In this document: positions 1-6,326 of the stretch, piece by piece | Numbering within the stretch: the stretch's first letter is position 1 | Layout: each line of letters begins with the position of its first letter | Source: a bacterium | Lineage (GTDB): Bacteria; UBA10199; DSSB01 | NCBI GenBank assembly: GCA_030426445.1 | Contig: JAUHYS010000036.1 | Coordinates: forward strand, 1-12,409 | DNA: 12,409 nucleotides | Reading direction: 5' to 3' | Position numbers and translations under genes: made by a program | Notes under the pieces: generated by a model | Databases searched by the model: none | The model's input: the letters and a program-made list of their open reading frames with translations, nothing else | Told to the model about the DNA's origin: nothing

Positions 1-909
1 GCCCAAAGCAAAGAGGGAAAACTTCAGGTCGAGCTCGCTCAATATATTTATCTCATGCCTCGCTTGGTAGGCCAATGGGGCCATTTTGGAAAACTCGGTG
101 GAGGGATTGGCACCCGCGGCCCCGGAGAAACTCAGCTAGAAGTCGACCGCCGCCGCGCTCGTGAAAAAATTTCCCGGATACGCAGAGCCCTGCGCGAGGT
201 CGAAAAATCTCGCCAAGTTCACCGCAAAAAACGCCAAGGCATCCCTGTGCCAATGGTGGCCTTAGTTGGCTACACCAATGCCGGAAAATCAACCTTAATG
301 AATGCACTGACCCATGCCGGTGTCTTGGCTGAGGACCAACTTTTCGCAACCCTCGATCCCACAGTTCGACGCATGAAACTCCCTTCGGGGCGCATCACTT
401 TGCTTTCGGATACAGTCGGTTTTATCCACAAACTGCCCCATCAACTCATCGAGGCCTTTAAAGCCACCTTTGAAGAAGTCCGTACCGCAGATCTTTTACT
501 CCATGTGATTGACTATAGCCACCCCATGCGTGACCAACAGATTGCAACGGTGAATCAGGTTTTAGAAGAGCTCAAACTCCATAAAAAACCTATTTTAGAA
601 GTCTATAATAAAATCGATTTATTAGGGCCTTCAGAATTACATGGCCCCGGCATTCGTATTTCGGCGCGTCAAGGGATTGGGCTAGATCATTTACTCAATA
701 AGATAGAAGAAAGCCTTTCTGCTTCTTTAAAAACATTCAAACTTAAAATCCCCTATCAGTTTTCTAAACTGCTGACCTGGCTTTATAAGGTGGGAGAAAT
801 CAAATCACGCAAGGATCGTGAAGACGGCATTCACTTAAAAATCGCCATCAGTGAAGCCAATGAAGCCCGCCTTCGGCAAGAAGAACATATCAAAGTCCGG
901 GCTATTTAA
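1..909 (+). CDS. hflX: GTPase HflX, 5'-truncated by window edge
   Basis: Ribosome-associated GTPase of the HflX family, which in other bacteria binds the 50S subunit and splits stalled or heat-stressed ribosomes. The frame is open from base 1, so the ATG at 55 is internal, not the start; 302 residues are visible and the missing part is most of the N-terminal HflX domain. Seen directly (numbering from base 1): the HflX signature GGIGTRGPGETQLE at about 34-47 and a basic helical linker. The G domain then follows, with G1 GYTNAGKST (90-98), G3 DTVGF (137-141), G4 NKID (203-206) and G5 SA (221-222). The C-terminal tail is of normal HflX type. The TAA stop (907-909) overlaps the stop of the convergent SNF2 helicase gene. 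Identification is secure; no defect is visible in the G motifs. Confidence 0.95.
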   Translation, partial: AQSKEGKLQVELAQYIYLMPRLVGQWGHFGKLGGGIGTRGPGETQLEVDRRRAREKISRIRRALREVEKSRQVHRKKRQGIPVPMVALVGYTNAGKSTLMNALTHAGVLAEDQLFATLDPTVRRMKLPSGRITLLSDTVGFIHKLPHQLIEAFKATFEEVRTADLLLHVIDYSHPMRDQQIATVNQVLEELKLHKKPILEVYNKIDLLGPSELHGPGIRISARQGIGLDHLLNKIEESLSASLKTFKLKIPYQFSKLLTWLYKVGEIKSRKDREDGIHLKIAISEANEARLRQEEHIKVRAI

Positions 910-3785
910 GAAAATAAGTATTCGACATCCGCTTGGGAGAGACTTTTACCCAAGGAGGAATCCACACTGAGGAGTTCCTTAGCAAGACTTTTTTTACGTT
1001 CTTGCAGATGAAGGATTTTTTCTTCCACCGTGCCTTTGGTAATCAGACGATACGCAAAAACATGCTTTTTTTGTCCTATGCGATGAACTCGGTCCGTGGC
1101 TTGGTCCTGCACTGCTGGATTCCACCACGGGTCATAGTGAATGACATAAGATGCGCCAGTAAGGTTGAGGCCGGTTCCACCGGCACGTAGACTCACTAAA
1201 AAAATCGGGATGTCGTCGTTTTCGTTAAAGCGTTTGACTTTTTCTTCGCGGCGCCGTGTCCGTCCGTCTAAATATTCGTAGGGAATTTTTTCTTTTTCCA
1301 ACCAATTACGCAAGAGGGTCAGCATTTCTACAAACTGGCTAAACACTAAGATGCGATGACCTTCGTCAATGACTTCGGTTACCAGTTCTTTAAAGGCCTC
1401 CATTTTGCCCGAACTGTGGTCCCGCTTTTGAAAAGACGGGCCTAATAACTCGGGGTGGCAACACACCTGACGCAAACGTAGCAAGGCCGTTAAAATCGAA
1501 ACCTGGCTGCGTTCGACGCCCCGTTTTTCAACTTCGGAAAAAACCTGCCGACGGCAAGCAGCCATCACCTCTTGATAGAGTTTTTCTTGAGCCGGTGTCA
1601 TCTCACAATAGTTGGTAATCTCGGTCTTGGGAGGCAATTCGCTAGCCACTTCGTCTTTTAATCGTCGCATCACAAAAGGGTAAATGCGTTTTCTGAGACG
1701 TTCGAGGTGTTCCTTGCTTTGCTGCATTTCGATAGGTTGCTGGTACTTGCGTTGAAAATGTGGGTAGCTTCCCAAAAACCCGGGCATTAAAAAATCAAAG
1801 ATGGACCATAATTCGGAAAGGCGATTTTCTAAGGGAGTTCCCGAAAGCGCCCAACGCTGCTTAGCTTTGAGCTCCTTAACCAGCAAAGCGGTTTTGCTAC
1901 GATAATTTTTAATATTTTGGGCTTCGTCTAAAATCACCGCACCCCAATCTAGGGCGGTTAACACCTCAACATCGCGTCGAAACAAGGCATAGCTGGTAAT
2001 CACCAAATCGTACTCGTTTAACTTATTAAAAAATTCCTTGCGGCCAGGGCCATTGAGCACCAGCACTTTCATTTCGGGAACAAATTTTTGCGCTTCGTTC
2101 ATCCAGTTAAAAACGACGGAAGTCGGAGCCATGACCAAGTTAGGCATATGCCCAAAGCGATTTTTGCGGTCTTGGAGATAGGTTAAAGTCTGAATGGTTT
2201 TTCCCAAACCCATATCATCGGCTAAAATACCATGGAATTTATACTCATGCAAAAACGACATCCAACTAAAACCATGGTGTTGGTATTCACGCAATTGCGC
2301 ATTGAGATTAGGAGGCAGATCACTTAGGGGAATTTCTTGAGTATGGCGTAAGGCCTCGAGCATGGATTGAATTTCGCGTTCTTGTCCCCAATCCATGCTA
2401 ACTAAATCATTGAGATAAGCGGCATGATAACGCGAAAGTTTGAGCCCCCCGTTGTCGTCTAACAGGCCTTCGACATCCCCCAATTTATCTTCGAACTCTT
2501 GAATTTCTTCTAAGTTAAGTTTAACGATACCTTTGTCCGGAAGCTTTAAATAGCGCTGGCCTTGCGCGGCTAAACTTTGAACCACTTCGTAGGGAACCTC
2601 AATTCCGTCTATTTCGAAGCCTAATTGCATCTCCAACCAATCAATGGAAGAGTTTGTGGCACGCGCTTTAAGTTGTTGAGCACCAAGTTCTCCAATCAAA
2701 CGAAAATTTTTAAGATGTTCTTCCCCGCTAAAGGTTTCGTTTTTTTGCATTTCCGGCAAAAATTCGGAAACAAAATCAAAAGCATCGGATCCCCCAGTTT
2801 CAAAACGAGTCGGTCCCACGCGCTTAAACCCTTGCTCATGAAATTCTTTGAGAACTTTTTTTTCAAGATCCAAATCACGACGAATCAACAAAGTCTTGCC
2901 TGTTTTTTCCACCTCAGCCATCACATCGCTGTCGTTTGCATGGGCCGGAAGTAAATACTCGTCATAGGAAAATTGAATCTCCAATACGAGTTTTTCGTTT
3001 TCTTCATCTTCAGAAATTTCATAAACTGTTTTCGCAGGAACCTGCAGGACTTCTGGCAAGGCAAAATTATCCGGCAAAACGACTTCCGGCTTTTGTGAAA
3101 GCAGTGGTAGATAATCCTGCACAAAATCCGCAGCCTGCTCCCCCTGTAAAATCAGGTGACCCAACTCATTAAAGTCTTCTAGCAAACTAGTTAAGGGAGA
3201 GCTTTTTAGCGCATAGACCACATCGTCAATCATCACCCAAGAACGTCGGCCCGCATACAGTTTGGCTTGGGTAAAAGAAAAGTCTTTTGCTAATTCCTCA
3301 TCACGAAAACTGGCACTGAGTGAAATAAAATTGGATTTTCTTCCTTCTAACTCGACTAAAACGGTTAAGAGATGTTCCGAAAATTGAACGAGTTTTTTAT
3401 CATTGAAGAATTTTACCTGATGAAAACGAGCCAATTTGGGCATAAAAAAGGCCACATGCTTTTGCGGAATATGGTAATAACCTTCGCTGGAATTCACTGA
3501 GGCAAAGCGTAATAAATTTTGTAAAAAGCGCCGGTGACTGGGGTGTAAATGGCTATTAGGAGCCTCTTTTTGATGCAGGCCCAAGGCATGAATGCCAAAA
3601 CGTTCAAACTGCGTTAAATTTTGTGTTCCCTGATAAACCCATAAAAGCATACCGGATTTTTTAGGGTGAAAACCGATCTGATAATCCAAATGAAGAAAAT
3701 CGTCGGTCTCGGGGCCTTCTTGGTCCAAAGCTCGAGAAAGCTTTTTTAATACATCAGGATGTCGACTATTTGATTGATCTTGCAT
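906..3785 (-). CDS. SNF2-family DEAD/DEAH-like helicase, bacterial type
   Basis: A 959-residue double-strand DNA translocase/ATPase of the SNF2 (Swi2/Snf2, RapA-related) class. Motifs seen: Walker A DDMGLGKT (523-530), motif II DEAQ (620-623), motif III SGTP (648-651), motif V around LRAGGTGLNLT (866-876), and motif VI DQATDRVHRIGQ (894-905). These define SNF2_N and helicase C domains at roughly 495-720 and 790-920. Residues about 30-480 form a long N-terminal part, probably the SNF2-associated domain of bacterial members. This region contains no cysteine, so the SWIM zinc finger found at the N-terminus of many bacterial homologues is absent. The ATG at 3785 starts 31 bp beyond the tRNA-Leu 3' end, with no strong Shine-Dalgarno. 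The gene may be read from an upstream promoter through the tRNA. Specific role (transcription recycling, repair or chromosome maintenance) cannot be told from sequence. Confidence 0.93.
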   Translation of the reverse strand: MQDQSNSRHPDVLKKLSRALDQEGPETDDFLHLDYQIGFHPKKSGMLLWVYQGTQNLTQFERFGIHALGLHQKEAPNSHLHPSHRRFLQNLLRFASVNSSEGYYHIPQKHVAFFMPKLARFHQVKFFNDKKLVQFSEHLLTVLVELEGRKSNFISLSASFRDEELAKDFSFTQAKLYAGRRSWVMIDDVVYALKSSPLTSLLEDFNELGHLILQGEQAADFVQDYLPLLSQKPEVVLPDNFALPEVLQVPAKTVYEISEDEENEKLVLEIQFSYDEYLLPAHANDSDVMAEVEKTGKTLLIRRDLDLEKKVLKEFHEQGFKRVGPTRFETGGSDAFDFVSEFLPEMQKNETFSGEEHLKNFRLIGELGAQQLKARATNSSIDWLEMQLGFEIDGIEVPYEVVQSLAAQGQRYLKLPDKGIVKLNLEEIQEFEDKLGDVEGLLDDNGGLKLSRYHAAYLNDLVSMDWGQEREIQSMLEALRHTQEIPLSDLPPNLNAQLREYQHHGFSWMSFLHEYKFHGILADDMGLGKTIQTLTYLQDRKNRFGHMPNLVMAPTSVVFNWMNEAQKFVPEMKVLVLNGPGRKEFFNKLNEYDLVITSYALFRRDVEVLTALDWGAVILDEAQNIKNYRSKTALLVKELKAKQRWALSGTPLENRLSELWSIFDFLMPGFLGSYPHFQRKYQQPIEMQQSKEHLERLRKRIYPFVMRRLKDEVASELPPKTEITNYCEMTPAQEKLYQEVMAACRRQVFSEVEKRGVERSQVSILTALLRLRQVCCHPELLGPSFQKRDHSSGKMEAFKELVTEVIDEGHRILVFSQFVEMLTLLRNWLEKEKIPYEYLDGRTRRREEKVKRFNENDDIPIFLVSLRAGGTGLNLTGASYVIHYDPWWNPAVQDQATDRVHRIGQKKHVFAYRLITKGTVEEKILHLQERKKSLAKELLSVDSSLGKSLSQADVEYLFS

Positions 3786-3816
3786 AGTAATTAACTTGAG
3801 AGAATGCTTTGAAAAA

Positions 3817-3898
3817 TACCGGTGGTCGGACTCGAACCGACACGAGCAAGCTCACACGATTTTGAGTCGTGCGCGTCTACCAATTCCGCCACACCGGC
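3817..3898 (-). tRNA. tRNA-Leu, anticodon CAA (reads UUG)
   Basis: Read on the minus strand, this 82-nt sequence folds as a class II tRNA. It has acceptor strands GCCGGTG/CACCGGT, D arm GCG/CGC enclosing AATTGGTAGA, anticodon stem CACGA/TCGTG with loop CTCAAAA, a long variable arm GAGC/GCTC, and T arm GTCGG/CCGAC with TTCGAGT. The anticodon CAA lies at 3862-3864 (ttg on the plus strand). The discriminator base is A, as required for leucine. The 3' CCA is not encoded: the gene is followed directly by TTTTT on the transcribed strand, so the tail must be added by tRNA nucleotidyltransferase. Position 1-72 is a G-U wobble rather than G-C, mildly unusual. A likely promoter lies just upstream, overlapping the radical SAM stop codon. 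Confidence 0.95.
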
Positions 3899-3913
3899 CA
3901 ATTTTGGACGCTT

Positions 3914-3942
3914 ACACTAAATCGAACCCTTTATTTAAGCAA
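3914..3942 (-). promoter_or_regulatory. Candidate sigma-70 promoter of tRNA-Leu
   Basis: On the minus strand, TTGCTT (3937-3942) and TAGTGT (3914-3919) are separated by exactly 17 bp. They are followed by AAGCGTCC, a GC-rich discriminator-like stretch of the kind found at stable-RNA promoters. Predicted transcription start is near 3907, about 9 nt before the mature tRNA 5' end. The -35 element overlaps the radical SAM stop codon, so the promoter sits at the very end of that gene. The -10 match is mediocre. Confidence 0.4.
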
Positions 3943-4885
3943 TGCTTTTTTTAATATCTTGTTTTCTCCACCCGTCAACAGAGCTCGCTGCTCGAACACA
4001 ACCCAAAGTGCAATGGTCTTGGCAAGATTTATAAGAGTAAAACTCACGACGCAAATCCACTAAACCGTAATCCATCAAAGGTTTACTAAAGACACTGCGA
4101 GTTTGAGAACACCAACTGACCAGCCCTGCTTCATCGACATACAAATAACGACTACCGGCTCGACACTTAAACGGGGCCTTACCTTGCTCAATCATGGTTT
4201 CGCGATAATCGGTAAACTCTGGAAATCCTTTAGGAATGAGTTTTTTGATTTTATAAAAGACCTTGAGTTGTTCCTCTGATAATTGAACCTGTCCTTCCTG
4301 ATCGTGAATCAGTAAAACCCTGGGTTTAAAACCCATGGATTTGGCATGCTGGATGACTGTAAAGCTTTCTTCGGGAGGACAAGAACCCACAACTGCAGAA
4401 ACCACGACATTAAATTTAGCATGTTTTTTTAAAAGTTCGAGGCGTTTTTCCAAGCTTTTCAAAACTTTCACAGTGGTTTCATTGGGTTGAACCCCATCAA
4501 TTGAGATCTGCATATCCTGCAGGCCCGCCCTATTCAGTTTTTCGATCAGTTCTTCCTTTAACAAAAAACCATTGCTAATCATGGATGTTCGAAAAAACTT
4601 TAAATCCTCTCGGCAATAGCGAATCAACTCTGGCAGGTCTGGGTGCAAGGTGGGCTCCCCCCCTGTCAGGTTGATAGCATAGGTTCCCAGGCTTTTTAGT
4701 TTTTGCAAACGCCCTTTAAGAGTGGTGAGTTCTACAGGAGAGGAACTTTGATCAAACTCGTTACAATAAGTGCAGCTCAAATTACAGCGACGAATAATCA
4801 CCAATTGACTAAACCATGGAGCATAGCGAATACGGTTAAAAAAACGGACCCGCTTGGAAACATTTTCTTTAACTGACTTGTTCAT
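3935..4885 (-). CDS. Radical SAM protein with SPASM/twitch-like C-terminal cysteines
   Basis: A 316-residue radical S-adenosylmethionine enzyme. The canonical CxxxCxxC motif for the [4Fe-4S] cluster that binds SAM is C34-x3-C38-x2-C41 (CNLSCTYC), followed by the GGEP motif at 75-78 and a TIM-barrel-like pattern with ISIDG at 127-131. The C-terminus carries five further cysteines (C241, C259, C288, C292, C296), a spacing that resembles SPASM/twitch domains binding an auxiliary cluster. Such proteins often modify peptides or proteins, but other substrates are known, and I cannot name the reaction. No precursor peptide gene is visible next to it. It is divergent from a polytopic membrane protein across a 190-bp gap, and its stop lies 36 bp upstream of tRNA-Leu. 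The ATG at 4885 is chosen because MNKSVKEN is a plausible start; the ribosome binding site is weak (AGG, 6-nt spacing). Confidence 0.85.
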   Translation of the reverse strand: MNKSVKENVSKRVRFFNRIRYAPWFSQLVIIRRCNLSCTYCNEFDQSSSPVELTTLKGRLQKLKSLGTYAINLTGGEPTLHPDLPELIRYCREDLKFFRTSMISNGFLLKEELIEKLNRAGLQDMQISIDGVQPNETTVKVLKSLEKRLELLKKHAKFNVVVSAVVGSCPPEESFTVIQHAKSMGFKPRVLLIHDQEGQVQLSEEQLKVFYKIKKLIPKGFPEFTDYRETMIEQGKAPFKCRAGSRYLYVDEAGLVSWCSQTRSVFSKPLMDYGLVDLRREFYSYKSCQDHCTLGCVRAASSVDGWRKQDIKKSIA

Positions 4886-4894
4886 TCTTAGCCT

Positions 4895-4923
4895 GAATTA
4901 CTGAGCTTTCCATCACGGGTCAA
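4895..4923 (-). promoter_or_regulatory. Candidate promoter for the radical SAM gene
   Basis: On the minus strand, TTGACC (4918-4923) is followed after 17 bp by TAATTC (4895-4900). Both match sigma-70 consensus moderately. The -10 box lies only 9 nt before the ATG at 4885, implying an almost leaderless mRNA. That makes either the promoter or the chosen start uncertain. Confidence 0.3.
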
Positions 4924-5031
4924 CCTTTGTTTCTCATGAGGGTGATTCAATACCCTTTTCCCTCACCTACCCTTCGACCGACCTCTCCCCTCAGGTAAAA
5001 GCTATAGAAAATTTTAAAATACTCTAAAACC

Positions 5032-5058
5032 TTGCAAAAGTTTGATATAAAATATAAT
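5032..5058 (+). promoter_or_regulatory. Candidate promoter for the flippase-like membrane protein
   Basis: A perfect TATAAT box lies at 5053-5058 within the very A/T-rich run TATAAAATATAATAG. A TTGCAA at 5032-5037 is a possible -35, but the spacer is only 15 bp. Transcription would begin near 5065, about 10 nt before the ATG at 5076. As on the divergent side, this leaves a very short leader and no clear Shine-Dalgarno. Confidence 0.35.
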
Positions 5059-5075
5059 AGAAGCCGGTTTTTAAT

Positions 5076-6092
5076 ATGACTCAGTCCACTTCCTTTATAA
5101 AAAGCAAGCTAGCTCGTAATCTATTCTTTTTAATCGGAATTTTACTGCTTGTTTTTTTTATATACAGAGCAAACCCTCTCAAAATTCTCTCCTACCTACC
5201 TATATTAGGTTTTAATTTTTTCTTTATTTTACTGATCACCTTAACGGGTTATTTTATTTACAGTTTTGCCTGGAAGATTACACTCCGTGATTTTACCAAA
5301 GAGGCCGCAAAAAAATTAAGTATTTATAAAATTTTTCTTTTTAAAATAGCCGGGGAAGCTATTAACAACCTGACTCCACTCAGTTGGGGAGGAGGCGACC
5401 CCATGCGGGTCATTCTACTCAAAGACAAGCTTAATACCCAACAAGCCGCAGCTTCTGTCACGGTGGACCGTATTTTAAATAATTTTGCTGCTGCTTTAAG
5501 CATTCTGACAGGTATTTTAATCACACTTATTCACTTTTCTCTATCGACAGAAATCCGCATCGGCTTGTTGATTCTCTTAGGCTTATTAATTTTAGGAACA
5601 AGCTACCTCTATTTGCGTTCTCATAAGGGGATTTTTAGTTTAATGGTCTCCATTTTAAAAAAACTTAGAATTAAACGTCACTTTCATGCGAAAAACCTTG
5701 AAAAAGTGACAGAAATTGACCGTTATATTGCTTTCTTTTATAAAGAGGATCGCATCGGTTTTTTAACCGCTTTTTTTCTGCATTTAACGGGAAGACTTCT
5801 AGCTGTGCTCGAAATTTATCTAATCGCTTTTTTTCTACATTCTCCACTCAAGTTTTTCGAGGCTTTTTTGCTTTATTCGATTGGTATTGTCATTAACCTC
5901 ATTTTCTTCTTTATTCCGGGGCGACTTGGGGTCCTAGATGGCACTTATCAAGGCGTTTTTTTTCTAATGAATCAAGATCCCAGCATGGGATTGGGCATTC
6001 AACTCGTCAGACGGCTTCGCACGCTTTTTTGGACCCTATTAGGTTTTTTGTTTTTAAGTCTAAATAAAAAATCTCAAGCTAAAAGTGGATAA
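5076..6092 (+). CDS. Flippase-like / lysylphosphatidylglycerol synthase TM-region membrane protein
   Basis: A 338-residue polytopic inner-membrane protein resembling the UPF0104 / LPG_synthase_TM family. Members include the membrane (flippase) half of MprF and YbhN-like proteins. Hydrophobic segments lie near residues 15-30, 40-65, 135-155, 160-180, 228-255, 262-282 and 312-328. Family-type motifs are seen: the polar stretch NLTPLSWGGGDPMR (98-111), where a glycine-rich GGD-R pattern is conserved, and PGRLGVLDG (281-289), matching the PGxLGxxE/D pattern. There is no soluble aminoacyl-transferase domain, so it is not a full MprF. Related proteins are thought to move or help make membrane lipids or glycolipids; the substrate here is unknown. 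It is transcribed away from the radical SAM gene, and is visibly richer in A/T than the genes around it. Confidence 0.8.
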   Translation: MTQSTSFIKSKLARNLFFLIGILLLVFFIYRANPLKILSYLPILGFNFFFILLITLTGYFIYSFAWKITLRDFTKEAAKKLSIYKIFLFKIAGEAINNLTPLSWGGGDPMRVILLKDKLNTQQAAASVTVDRILNNFAAALSILTGILITLIHFSLSTEIRIGLLILLGLLILGTSYLYLRSHKGIFSLMVSILKKLRIKRHFHAKNLEKVTEIDRYIAFFYKEDRIGFLTAFFLHLTGRLLAVLEIYLIAFFLHSPLKFFEAFLLYSIGIVINLIFFFIPGRLGVLDGTYQGVFFLMNQDPSMGLGIQLVRRLRTLFWTLLGFLFLSLNKKSQAKSG

Positions 6093-6275
6093 GGCAAAAA
6101 AAAACAGAAAAAAAATAAAACAAAACCTTTTAGCTATTAAAAAACGTTTAACTACAAAAACTTATAGAAATAACTGCACATCGTTTACTCCACTCAACTA
6201 AAATTCAAAGATTAAAATTTTACCTTGATTAGTGAGCTCAAATCATGAAATTAATAAGGAAGGAAAAATTAAAAC

Positions 6276-6326
6276 ATGAATCATTCAAAAAATTTCCAAG
6301 AAAACCTAAATAAAAATAAATTATGA
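6276..6326 (+). CDS. Possible 16-codon leader ORF overlapping the protease start
   Basis: An ATG at 6276 opens a 16-codon frame (MNHSKNFQENLNKNKL) ending in TGA at 6324-6326. This stop overlaps the protease ATG at 6323 as ATGA. An AAGGAAGG purine-rich ribosome binding site lies at 6257-6264, 11 nt upstream, slightly long spacing. The protease start itself has only A/T-rich sequence before it and no Shine-Dalgarno. The arrangement is what is expected if ribosomes reach the protease by termination-reinitiation after reading the small frame. It may serve only for translational coupling, or the overlap may be chance. The peptide, with four asparagines and three lysines, resembles no family I recognise. 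Confidence 0.4.
   Translation: MNHSKNFQENLNKNKL

Noticed and set aside
932..954. Hairpin CTTGGG / CCCAAG just after the hflX stop as a terminator
   Set aside because: The stem is 6 bp with an 11-nt loop and is not followed by a T-run on either strand; it lies inside the helicase coding sequence.
2625..3172. Open frames of 60-109 codons on both strands inside the helicase gene
   Set aside because: They are shadows of the SNF2 coding sequence, with no start signals and no family resemblance.
3817..3898. tRNA-Leu as an integration site for a mobile island
   Set aside because: No partial copy of the tRNA 3' end and no integrase gene are seen elsewhere in the window; the genes beside it look like ordinary chromosome.
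4936..4998. 20-codon ORF starting at ATG 4936 as a leader peptide
   Set aside because: It has no ribosome binding site and lies upstream of the predicted promoter of the membrane protein, in a repeat-like pyrimidine-rich stretch.
6093..6275. Promoter and terminator in the A-rich gap before the protease
   Set aside because: Several A/T-rich words resemble -10 boxes, but none pairs with a -35 at a sensible spacing, and no hairpin with a T-run follows the membrane protein gene.
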